DNA from: Firmicutes bacterium UBA3906
GTDB lineage: Bacteria; Bacillota; Clostridia; Caldicoprobacterales; DTU083
Assembly (NCBI GenBank): GCA_002391555.1
Contig: DGFG01000004.1
Location: 1 to 10,293 of the forward strand
Direction: 5' to 3'
Length of the DNA stretch: 10,293 nt
Positions 1 through 5,303 of this stretch are shown piece by piece. Position numbers and translations under genes: made by a program. The stretch's first letter is position 1. Each line of letters starts with the position of its first letter. The notes under the pieces were generated by a model that saw nothing but the letters and a program-made list of their open reading frames with translations, did not search any database and had not been told where the DNA came from.

Positions 1-296
1 AGATGTGTATAATCTATGTCCTTATAGGCCTTTTTTATTTCTGGGTTAAAGTATTTTATAGGAGTGGCTAGGTCACCTGTTATAACCTCACTTGCCTCAT
101 GGTATACAGCTAGAAGTAGAACCCTATAAAGGTCAAGTTCACCCCCATAAAGCTTGTTTTTAATTAGGGCAAGACTATGGGCTATCATGGCAACCTGAAG
201 GCTATGCTCCTGTATATTCTCCTCCCTAACATTTCTCATAAGGCCCCAACGTTTAATAAACTTCATTTTCGAAAGGTATGCAAAAAAGTGGCTCAT
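1..296 (-). CDS. yfbR: 5'-deoxynucleotidase, YfbR/HD-domain family (5' part; 3' end beyond window)
   Basis: The first 98 codons are visible and the rest lies beyond the left edge. The translation opens [20 protein letters not shown] and continues through [20 protein letters not shown] and [20 protein letters not shown], which I recognise as close to E. coli YfbR. That family is a cytoplasmic, metal-dependent phosphohydrolase that removes 5'-phosphate from deoxynucleoside monophosphates. The residues matching metal ligands are His32 (EHS) and His66. The acidic partner of the HD dyad is Glu67 (codon at 96-98), not the Asp of E. coli. The start ATG at 294-296 has a GGGAGGA ribosome binding site 5 bases upstream and aligns two residues inside the E. 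coli start. The gene diverges from folT. Family assignment is firm; activity is not shown. Confidence 0.92.
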   Translation of the reverse strand, partial: MSHFFAYLSKMKFIKRWGLMRNVREENIQEHSLQVAMIAHSLALIKNKLYGGELDLYRVLLLAVYHEASEVITGDLATPIKYFNPEIKKAYKDIDYTH

Positions 297-338
297 CTAA
301 TCCTCCCTTTCCTACTTGTATAGATAAAGGTTAATGAT

Positions 339-344
339 ATTATA
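339..344 (-). promoter_or_regulatory. Candidate -10 box for the yfbR gene
   Basis: The minus strand reads TATAAT here, 43 bases upstream of the yfbR start codon. No convincing -35 hexamer lies 16-18 bases upstream (the best is AATTAC) and there is no extended -10 TGn. In DNA this AT-rich, a TATAAT match can arise by chance. The rest of 297-404 holds nothing else I can assign. Confidence 0.3.
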
Positions 345-404
345 CTATATATTCTCCCTTTGTAATTGCTTTTGTATAAATATAGATTTTTTTGGACCTA
401 TATA

Positions 405-432
405 TTGCTTATTAACAAAAATCTGCTATAAT
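405..432 (+). promoter_or_regulatory. SigA-type extended -10 promoter of the riboswitch-folT transcript
   Basis: A -35 element TTGCTT (405-410) is followed after 16 bases by a perfect TATAAT (427-432), which is preceded by TGC to give an extended -10. Transcription should start near 439-441. This places the 5' end of the RNA almost exactly at the first strand of the riboswitch P1 helix, so the two elements support each other. Confidence 0.8.
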
Positions 433-442
433 GTCTTTAACA

Positions 443-544
443 TGTGCAGAGTAGGATTGGTGCGTAAAGTGTTAGGGGATGGGAAGTTGCCCCTAAACGA
501 AGGATATAAAGTATCCGCGGTACCCATCCGCATCCGCTGCCACA
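443..544 (+). ncRNA. Tetrahydrofolate (THF) riboswitch aptamer
   Basis: The segment matches the THF riboswitch pattern as I remember it: GAGTAGG and GCGTAAAGTG on the 5' side, an AACGAAGG junction, then GCGGTACC and GCATCCGCTGC on the 3' side. Visible helices: P1 443-449 with 537-544 (one bulged C at 540); P2 454-461 with 522-529 (one mismatch); P3 TTAGGGG 472-478 with CCCCTAA 490-496, perfect; P4 GGATA 502-506 with TATCC 512-516, perfect. The P3 loop region carries GGATG, which can pair with CATCC in the 3' junction (531-535), in line with the known pseudoknot. This class binds reduced folates and usually lowers expression of folate uptake or synthesis genes. The folate transporter gene directly downstream fits. 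A short reading frame across 334-549 is a shadow of this RNA. Confidence 0.93.
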
Positions 545-562
545 TTTAGGAGATAGATACTA

Positions 563-607
563 CCTCTCTTAAGGCGTGGCAAATCTGCCATCCAAAAGAG
601 AGGAGGT
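563..607 (+). promoter_or_regulatory. Expression platform: hairpin masking the folT ribosome binding site
   Basis: CCTCTCTT (563-570) is the exact complement of AAGAGAGG (596-603), whose end overlaps the folT Shine-Dalgarno AGGAGGT (601-607). Inside this outer stem an inner hairpin forms from TGGCA (577-581) and TGCCA (586-590) with an AATC loop. A competing pairing also exists: TGCCAC (538-543), in and next to the 3' strand of riboswitch P1, is the exact complement of GTGGCA (576-581). Ligand binding would hold P1 and leave 576-581 free to build the masking hairpin (OFF). Without ligand, pairing of 538-543 with 576-581 would open it (ON). No U-run follows, so control is probably translational. 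The pairings are seen; the switching order is inferred. Confidence 0.65.
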
Positions 608-614
608 GCAAACC

Positions 615-1151
615 TTGGTAAAAGGTAGAGTTAGAAAAATTGTTTTTGCTAGTATCTTTATAGCCCTAAATATCATATTAACTCGAATTTTCAGCTATTC
701 TGTTAGGATTGGAAATGTAGTAGGTATCAGGCTTAGCCTATCCCAGGTTCCCTTGGTCTTAAGCGGTATCATGCTAGGCCCCTTATATGGCGGCTTGACC
801 GGTGCCCTGGCTGACTTACTTGGCTTTCCAATAAACCCGACAGGACCCTATTTCCCCGGCTTTACTATATCAGCTGCTGTTATGGGATTGGTACCTGGCC
901 TTATTGGCAAGCTTATAAAGGACAAATGGAACCTTGTATCCTTATCCATTACCATTGTCATAACAACCGTTTTAGCCTCTACAATCCTAAACTCCATATG
1001 GATTTATATCCTGTCAGGTAAGGCTATAATGCTTTTGTTACCACCACGTATCCTAGCAAATTTAATTACTATACCCATATACATCTTTCTTGTAAACCTA
1101 TTTTTGAAAAACTATAGGAAGCTAGAAGGTCAATTAGAACAAAGAAAATAA
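615..1151 (+). CDS. folT: ECF transporter S component, folate-specific (FolT family)
   Basis: A 178-residue integral membrane protein that captures folate for an energy-coupling-factor transporter. The shared ATPases and T subunit are not in this window. After a short basic N-terminus come about six hydrophobic segments beginning at residues 8-26. Characteristic stretches are SQVPLVLSGIMLGPLYGGLT and ADLLGF (about 43-71), PGFTISAAVMGLVPGLIGKL (81-100) and a basic/proline motif LPPRILANLITIPI (142-155), all typical of the FolT family as I know it. Length is normal. I chose TTG at 615 because AGGAGGT lies at 601-607, seven bases upstream; an in-frame GTG at 576 has no comparable site and sits inside the regulatory hairpin. 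The gene is alone in its transcript, ends in its own terminator, and is controlled by the upstream THF riboswitch. Confidence 0.92.
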   Translation: MVKGRVRKIVFASIFIALNIILTRIFSYSVRIGNVVGIRLSLSQVPLVLSGIMLGPLYGGLTGALADLLGFPINPTGPYFPGFTISAAVMGLVPGLIGKLIKDKWNLVSLSITIVITTVLASTILNSIWIYILSGKAIMLLLPPRILANLITIPIYIFLVNLFLKNYRKLEGQLEQRK

Positions 1152-1174
1152 GCCCGAAATAGGGCTTATTTTTT
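1145..1174. terminator. Rho-independent terminator of folT, probably bidirectional
   Basis: AAAATAAGCCC (1145-1155) and GGGCTTATTTT (1162-1172) form a perfect 11-bp stem with a six-base loop, followed on the plus strand by a continuous T-run to 1174. The stem includes the folT stop codon. On the minus strand the tail is ATTTTCTTTG, good enough to also stop the converging CapA-family transcript. Confidence 0.9.
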
Positions 1175-1196
1175 ATTATAGGATTTTTACTTAATT

Positions 1197-1223
1197 GCTT
1201 TACTCAAAATAGCTTTACTCAAA
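1197..1223 (-). repeat. 12-bp direct repeat duplicating the 3' end of the CapA-family gene
   Basis: TTTGAGTAAAGC (minus strand) occurs at 1212-1223 and again at 1197-1208, a period of 15 bases. The first copy holds the final Phe-Glu codons and the stop. The second repeats the same codons and stop in frame just downstream. It looks like a small tandem duplication. Confidence 0.8.
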
Positions 1224-2438
1224 GATAATAAGGTCTTCTTGGCCTAGATGGCTGGTTGTTTCATTCCATACTTCCTTTATTCGCTTCTTTGCCTGCTCGT
1301 TTAGGTCACCATCCATAAAGCTGCCTACAGGAAGAATACGATAGTCATAGCCACTACCTTTACTAAACTTGTATACCCAGGTTGGGGTATAGCCAAAGTT
1401 GTCTAGGTAGATTATGTCTTGGTCATAGTCTTTTATGATATCTAACTCTATTACTACTCCAGAATCAGAATATTGCCAATCCTGATTGGATACAAAGTTG
1501 CCTAAGGAATAAATTATGAAAACGTCCTTTTCGCTTCCATCCTCTAGCTGAGCCCTCCTAATCTCTATGGGCTGTAGTACATGGGGATGGCAGCCTAGGA
1601 CTATATCCACGCCCAAGGAAACTAGAAAATCTGCCAGGTCCTTTTGGGTACTGTTAGGCTGTCTTTGGTACTCGTCTCCCCAATGCATGGCTACTACTAT
1701 AACCTCTGCCCCTTCTTCCCTAGCACGTTTTACATCAGCCTCTATAAGGTCCTTGTCTATAAGGTTTACCATATAGCCTCTCTTTTCCTGGGGTATAGTG
1801 ACCTCCATCCCATTGGTCCCATAGGTATAGGCTAAAATCCCAACCCTAATATCATTTTCCTCTACAATTAGTATCCTATCTCTTTCCTCCTGGCTCCTAG
1901 CTGTCCCTGTAAATTTTATACCGTACTCTTCTAGCTTTTCTATTGTGTTTACAACACCAAACTCCTTGGCATCAAAGCTATGGTTGTTGGCTGTTGTTAA
2001 AATGTTAAAGCCTGCATACTTTGCAGCCTCTAGGGTCTCTTCAGGGGACTTAAAGTTGGGATAGCCGTGGTAGCCCCTCTCATCGTTGCTTATTGTGGTT
2101 TCTAAATTGCCAATAACCAGGTCCGCCCCTTCAAGATATGGCTTTATATCCTCAAAAAAGGGCTTAAAATCATAGCCATCCTCCCTCTCACCGGCATAGA
2201 CCTGAGACATATGCATTATTATGTCCCCAACGGCCCTTAGCTTGACAGTGGTAGTTCCCTTGGCTGGCTCTGGTGTAGGGTCTAGACTAGGCTCAGGTGA
2301 CGGTTCTAGGCTTGGCCCTGGGCCTGTAGGACCAGGTGTCTCTCGCCCTCCATCCCTTGAGATAAGTGAACAAGATACTGGAAGGGTCATTAGTAATATT
2401 AGTACTAATATGATCCCTGCTCTTAATCCTTTTTTCAT
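1215..2438 (-). CDS. CapA-family (PGA_cap) metallophosphatase-like lipoprotein
   Basis: A 407-residue exported protein. Residues 1-22 form a signal peptide with a lipobox-like end (LPVSC, Cys23); Pro at -3 is slightly off consensus. A Pro/Glu/Ser linker with PSPEPSLDPTPEP-like repeats follows (about 34-60). The CapA domain spans about 65-375 with family motifs in order: GD (71-72), GNLE (110-113), NNH (151-153), HWG (252-254), CHPH (283-286) and YSLGNF (310-315). CapA/PgsA proteins have a calcineurin-like fold and take part in capsule or poly-gamma-glutamate export in some species. No pgsB or pgsC neighbour is present, so a polymer-related role is not shown and this may be an orphan envelope enzyme. 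GGAGG lies seven bases before the ATG. A 151-bp spacer without clear terminator or promoter separates it from the kinase gene upstream, so co-transcription is possible. Confidence 0.9.
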   Translation of the reverse strand: MKKGLRAGIILVLILLMTLPVSCSLISRDGGRETPGPTGPGPSLEPSPEPSLDPTPEPAKGTTTVKLRAVGDIIMHMSQVYAGEREDGYDFKPFFEDIKPYLEGADLVIGNLETTISNDERGYHGYPNFKSPEETLEAAKYAGFNILTTANNHSFDAKEFGVVNTIEKLEEYGIKFTGTARSQEERDRILIVEENDIRVGILAYTYGTNGMEVTIPQEKRGYMVNLIDKDLIEADVKRAREEGAEVIVVAMHWGDEYQRQPNSTQKDLADFLVSLGVDIVLGCHPHVLQPIEIRRAQLEDGSEKDVFIIYSLGNFVSNQDWQYSDSGVVIELDIIKDYDQDIIYLDNFGYTPTWVYKFSKGSGYDYRILPVGSFMDGDLNEQAKKRIKEVWNETTSHLGQEDLIIFE

Positions 2439-2589
2439 CCTTCATCCTCCAATGTTAACAGGCCTTTACTTGCCTAAGAGGCCTATGCTTGCTTGTATAT
2501 TAAGCAAATTAAAGATAGATATTAGCTTGCTATCCTGCTACTGATTTGTATAAATAATATTATATTGGCAGGAAAATTACTAGCCCTAA

Positions 2590-4278
2590 TCAGCTTAGCA
2601 TATCATCTTTTTTTAATATTCCATGGCTGCTAAAGCCACTGCCCCCTATAAACTCTCTTAAAAGAGATGTGTTGGGTATATCATCTGGCTTTAGATCAAT
2701 AAAGTATTGGAGGAATTTCCTCAATCTATTTACCTCATTAAAGTATTTATTATCTAGGGGGTAGCTCTCTAGCAAGCTTAGGATATATGGCTTTAGGACT
2801 GCCAGCTCATAGACAAGGGCAGAGTTAAACATTACATCTGCTGCCTCCTGGTAGGGGAAAATATACTTTTCCTCTCCCCGCCTAACCGATGGCCACATTT
2901 CAAGGGTCTTTTCAATAGGAGTCCCCCTAAAGTGATAATCCCTGACCATCCTCCTTATAAGCCTGGTGTCAGTAGTGGGTATCCTGTTATGGTTATCAAT
3001 ATTTAGCTGGGTAAGGGCACTTATATATATTTCGTACTTGTTCTCCCTTGGGATCATTTCAGTTAGCTTTTCATTTAAGCCATGAATGCCCTCTACAATA
3101 ATGGGCTGGTCTTGATTAACTTTGATCTTTTGGCCTAAGTATTCCTTTTTGCCTGTGCTAAAGTTATAGTGGGGTATCTCAACACTCCGGCCCTGTATAA
3201 GCTTTGTCATCTGCTCATTAAAGAGTTCTAGGTCCAAGGCATCTATAGACTCCAAATCCTTTTCCCCTCGCTCATCTAGGGGTATATCAACTCGGTCTAG
3301 ATAGTAGTTATCCATGGAAATGGGTACAGGGTTAAGACCATTTATTATCATCTGAACCCTTAGCCTTTGAGCAAAGGTGGTCTTTCCAGAAGAAGAGGGG
3401 CCTGCAATCAATACAAGCCTAATCCGATCTCTTTGATCTGCAATTTGGTCAGCAATAAAGGCAAGCTGCTTTTCATGCTGGGCCTCACATATCCTAATGA
3501 TATCCCCACCCTCACCCCTTTCAATCCTTTGGTTTAGGTCAGCTACATTTTCTATCTTGATAATCTTGGCAAACTTTTCAGACCTGCGAAATACAGTAAA
3601 AAGCTTTGGACTATCAATAAAGGGTGCTAATTCTTTGGGGTTTTCCCTGCTAGGATACCTTAGTACTAGGCCGGGTAAGTAAAATTTTAGACCAAAGCTT
3701 TTAAGATAAGCAGTTGATGGGACCATATATCCATAAAGATAGTCTGTCATAGGCCCACATTTATAAAGAGATATGGTATCCTCTGGCCGGTATTTTAGTA
3801 TATCTATCTTGTCATCAAAGCCCATAAGCTTAAAAATTTCATTTGCTTCTTTTATAGGGGTATCTACCTTTTCAAAGGGCTCATCTGCCTTAATTATCTC
3901 CCTCATCCTGTCCTCTATCCTGTCGACTAGTCTAGGTGTAAGGGTGATATCTCCATGGAGCTCACAGTATAGGCCACCTGCAAAGGAGTGTTCTACTGAA
4001 ACCCTTATACCAGGAAATAAGTCTCGGCAGGCACGTATTAGTACAAAGACCAGGCTCCTTATGTATATCCTCTGACCATCCTTTTGCCTTAGGTTTATTG
4101 GTTCTAAAACACAGTCCTCAAGTAGACAATAGTCAAGCTCCCTTATATGCTTGTTAACCTTGACAGCAACTATATCATCGCTATCCTCATAAGCTACTTG
4201 TCTAAGTACATCCTTTGCCCGGATCCCTTTTTTTAGAGTAAAGTGGTCCTCATCTAGTCTTACATTTATTAGTCCCAT
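2590..4278 (-). CDS. Nucleoside (uridine) kinase-like protein with N-terminal TGS/ThrRS-like domains
   Basis: A 562-residue cytoplasmic protein of the two-part type often annotated as nucleoside kinase in Firmicutes. Residues 1-65 resemble a TGS domain. Residues 75-165 resemble the N2 region of threonyl-tRNA synthetase (VEHSFAGGLYCELHGD, 95-110). About 285-485 is a phosphoribulokinase/uridine-kinase domain: P-loop GPSSSGKT (293-300), MDNYYLDR (322-329), PHYNFSTG (369-376), VEGIHGLN (395-402) and RRMVRDYHFRG (442-452). By homology it would phosphorylate a nucleoside (uridine/cytidine) with ATP for pyrimidine salvage, though the true substrate of the fused proteins is not something I can name. 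The ThrRS-like part keeps one His of the editing HxxxH site (His97; position 101 is Gly), so it is probably not an editing enzyme. AAGGAG lies seven bases before ATG 4278. Length is normal for the family. Confidence 0.88.
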   Translation of the reverse strand: MGLINVRLDEDHFTLKKGIRAKDVLRQVAYEDSDDIVAVKVNKHIRELDYCLLEDCVLEPINLRQKDGQRIYIRSLVFVLIRACRDLFPGIRVSVEHSFAGGLYCELHGDITLTPRLVDRIEDRMREIIKADEPFEKVDTPIKEANEIFKLMGFDDKIDILKYRPEDTISLYKCGPMTDYLYGYMVPSTAYLKSFGLKFYLPGLVLRYPSRENPKELAPFIDSPKLFTVFRRSEKFAKIIKIENVADLNQRIERGEGGDIIRICEAQHEKQLAFIADQIADQRDRIRLVLIAGPSSSGKTTFAQRLRVQMIINGLNPVPISMDNYYLDRVDIPLDERGEKDLESIDALDLELFNEQMTKLIQGRSVEIPHYNFSTGKKEYLGQKIKVNQDQPIIVEGIHGLNEKLTEMIPRENKYEIYISALTQLNIDNHNRIPTTDTRLIRRMVRDYHFRGTPIEKTLEMWPSVRRGEEKYIFPYQEAADVMFNSALVYELAVLKPYILSLLESYPLDNKYFNEVNRLRKFLQYFIDLKPDDIPNTSLLREFIGGSGFSSHGILKKDDMLS

Positions 4279-4305
4279 TCTAATACTCCTTTCAATATAT
4301 AAATA

Positions 4306-4331
4306 GGCTGGCTATTTAGCCAGTCTTTTTT
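4306..4331 (+). terminator. Hairpin plus T6 run, terminator-like in rightward orientation
   Basis: GGCTGGCTA (4306-4314) pairs with TAGCCAGTC (4317-4325), nine pairs with one G-U across a tight two-base loop, followed by six T (4326-4331). The G-U is allowed only in plus-strand RNA; in minus-strand RNA it is an A-C mismatch and the tail is poor. No plus-strand gene precedes it. In the leftward transcript it would be a weaker hairpin in the leader of the nucleoside kinase mRNA. Confidence 0.5.
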
Positions 4332-4344
4332 AATAGCTATTTAA

Positions 4345-4350
4345 ATTATA
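4345..4350 (-). promoter_or_regulatory. Candidate -10 box of the nucleoside kinase gene
   Basis: The minus strand has a perfect TATAAT 66 bases upstream of the kinase ATG, preceded by GGGGG. No good -35 sits 16-18 bases upstream (GCTAAA at 17). If used, the leader would include the hairpin at 4306-4325. A separate promoter is expected because the preceding gene ends 212 bp away. Confidence 0.35.
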
Positions 4351-4378
4351 CCCCCTGAATAAAGATTTTAGCTTGTTA

Positions 4379-4454
4379 GCTAGCTATTTTTTAAAGATTG
4401 GTCGCTAGCTACACTATTGCCTTTAGAATTTGCCAGCTATATTTTTGCCAGCTA
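4379..4454. repeat. Cluster of four GCYAGCTA octamers in an AT-rich spacer
   Basis: GCTAGCTA occurs at 4379-4386 and 4404-4411, and GCCAGCTA at 4432-4439 and 4447-4454; the last two lie within an 11-bp direct repeat TTTGCCAGCTA (4429-4439, 4444-4454). Several copies are followed by T-rich tracts. The octamer is largely self-complementary: TAGCTAGC at 4377-4384 can pair with 4404-4411. A related GGCTGGCTA/TAGCCAG hairpin stands at 4306-4325. The spacer 4279-4490 has no plausible gene. Confidence 0.6.
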
Positions 4455-4490
4455 GATTTATTCAAAAGGCTCATGCCAAGTTTTATTAAC

Positions 4491-5234
4491 CTAGACGCCC
4501 TTGTCTAGCGCTTTTATTGTATTTAAGGCTATATCAGGTACATTTGTTATTATCCCGTCTACTCCTGCCCTGGCCATAGCAAGGATATATTCTGCTTTGT
4601 CTACAGTAAATGGGTTCATCATAATCCCGTTTTCTTTGCAACCCTTGACTATAGGTGGCTGGATATTAAAAAAGTAGGGATGTATAGCCTCAGCGCCTAG
4701 CCTTTGTGCATATATCCATGGCTCTACCAAGCCTGCCATGTAGAGTATGCCAGTCTTAAGTTCTGGTTCTAGCTGCTTTATAGCAAGTAAACTATAGTGG
4801 TTAAAAGAGGACACAATAGTCCTATCTATCATTTTGTATTCACTTAGGACCTTTACTAGTTTTTCCTCAATCCCATCATAGAGGATTGGTCCTGACTTAA
4901 TCTCTACATTTAGTATACCGTCCCAGCCCTCTAAGAGGTCTAGGCACTCCTCAAGGGTAAGGATCCTCTCACCTTTAAAGCTACTATCAAACCAGGAGCC
5001 AAAGTCTAAGTCCTTTAGTTCATCTAGGCTTAGGTCCTTGACTAGGCCTTTGCCATTACTAGTCCTATTAAGGCTTTCATCATGGATCACCATTAGATGA
5101 CCATCCTTTGACATATGTATGTCTAACTCAATACCACCTGCTCCCATCTCAATAGCTTTAGTAAAGGCTGACCCAGTGTTTTCTGGTGCATAGGCAGATG
5201 CCCCCCTATGGGCATATATAATAGGTCTTTTCAT
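4491..5234 (-). CDS. Glycerophosphodiester phosphodiesterase (GDPD family), cytoplasmic
   Basis: A 247-residue single-domain TIM-barrel enzyme expected to hydrolyse glycerophosphodiesters to glycerol-3-phosphate and an alcohol. Motifs: catalytic AHRGAS (8-13, His9), PENT (17-20), metal-binding ELDIH (36-40; Glu36, Asp38), second catalytic His in IHDESLNR (50-57, His51), NVEIKSG (109-115, Glu111) and the C-terminal GVDGIITNVPD motif. There is no signal peptide, so it resembles the cytoplasmic UgpQ-like type rather than secreted GlpQ. ATG 5234 is chosen over the adjacent TTG 5237 because the GGGGGG stretch is eight bases upstream of ATG; this ribosome site is unusually G-rich and lacks the central A. 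The gene begins 64 bp after the GerMN operon, separated only by a hairpin with a weak tail, so it may receive read-through. Confidence 0.93.
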   Translation of the reverse strand: MKRPIIYAHRGASAYAPENTGSAFTKAIEMGAGGIELDIHMSKDGHLMVIHDESLNRTSNGKGLVKDLSLDELKDLDFGSWFDSSFKGERILTLEECLDLLEGWDGILNVEIKSGPILYDGIEEKLVKVLSEYKMIDRTIVSSFNHYSLLAIKQLEPELKTGILYMAGLVEPWIYAQRLGAEAIHPYFFNIQPPIVKGCKENGIMMNPFTVDKAEYILAMARAGVDGIITNVPDIALNTIKALDKGV

Positions 5235-5275
5235 CAAAAGTACCCCCCTGAATTAATAATATATATTTATATGGC

Positions 5276-5303
5276 AATAAGACCTTCCTTAGAAGGTCTT
5301 ATT
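5276..5303 (-). terminator. Hairpin ending the GerMN operon (weak U-tail)
   Basis: AATAAGACCTTC (5276-5287) and GAAGGTCTTATT (5292-5303) form a perfect 12-bp stem with a four-base loop. The stop codon of the upstream lipoprotein gene lies in the stem. In the leftward transcript the tail is only TTATT, inside the stem, followed by GCC, so termination may be partial and leave read-through into the GDPD gene. Confidence 0.6.

Noticed and set aside
334..549. 71-codon plus-strand reading frame with a Cys/Ile-rich N-terminus
   Set aside because: It runs through the promoter and the THF riboswitch aptamer, has no ribosome site and resembles no protein I know.
1567..1835. Two overlapping plus-strand frames opposite the CapA-family gene
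   Set aside because: Antisense to a well-supported conserved coding region; no ribosome site or domain signal.
2489..2507. 6-bp hairpin TTGCTT/AAGCAA upstream of the CapA-family gene
   Set aside because: Short, AT-rich stem with a 7-base loop and no T-run; not distinguishable from chance.
2221..2544. 107-codon plus-strand frame with a Gly/Ser/Leu-rich start
   Set aside because: Its composition is the mirror of the Pro/Glu/Ser linker of the CapA-family lipoprotein on the other strand; no independent support.
3773..4075. 100-codon plus-strand frame opposite the nucleoside kinase
   Set aside because: Lies wholly antisense to conserved coding sequence, with a Ser/Leu-rich shadow composition.
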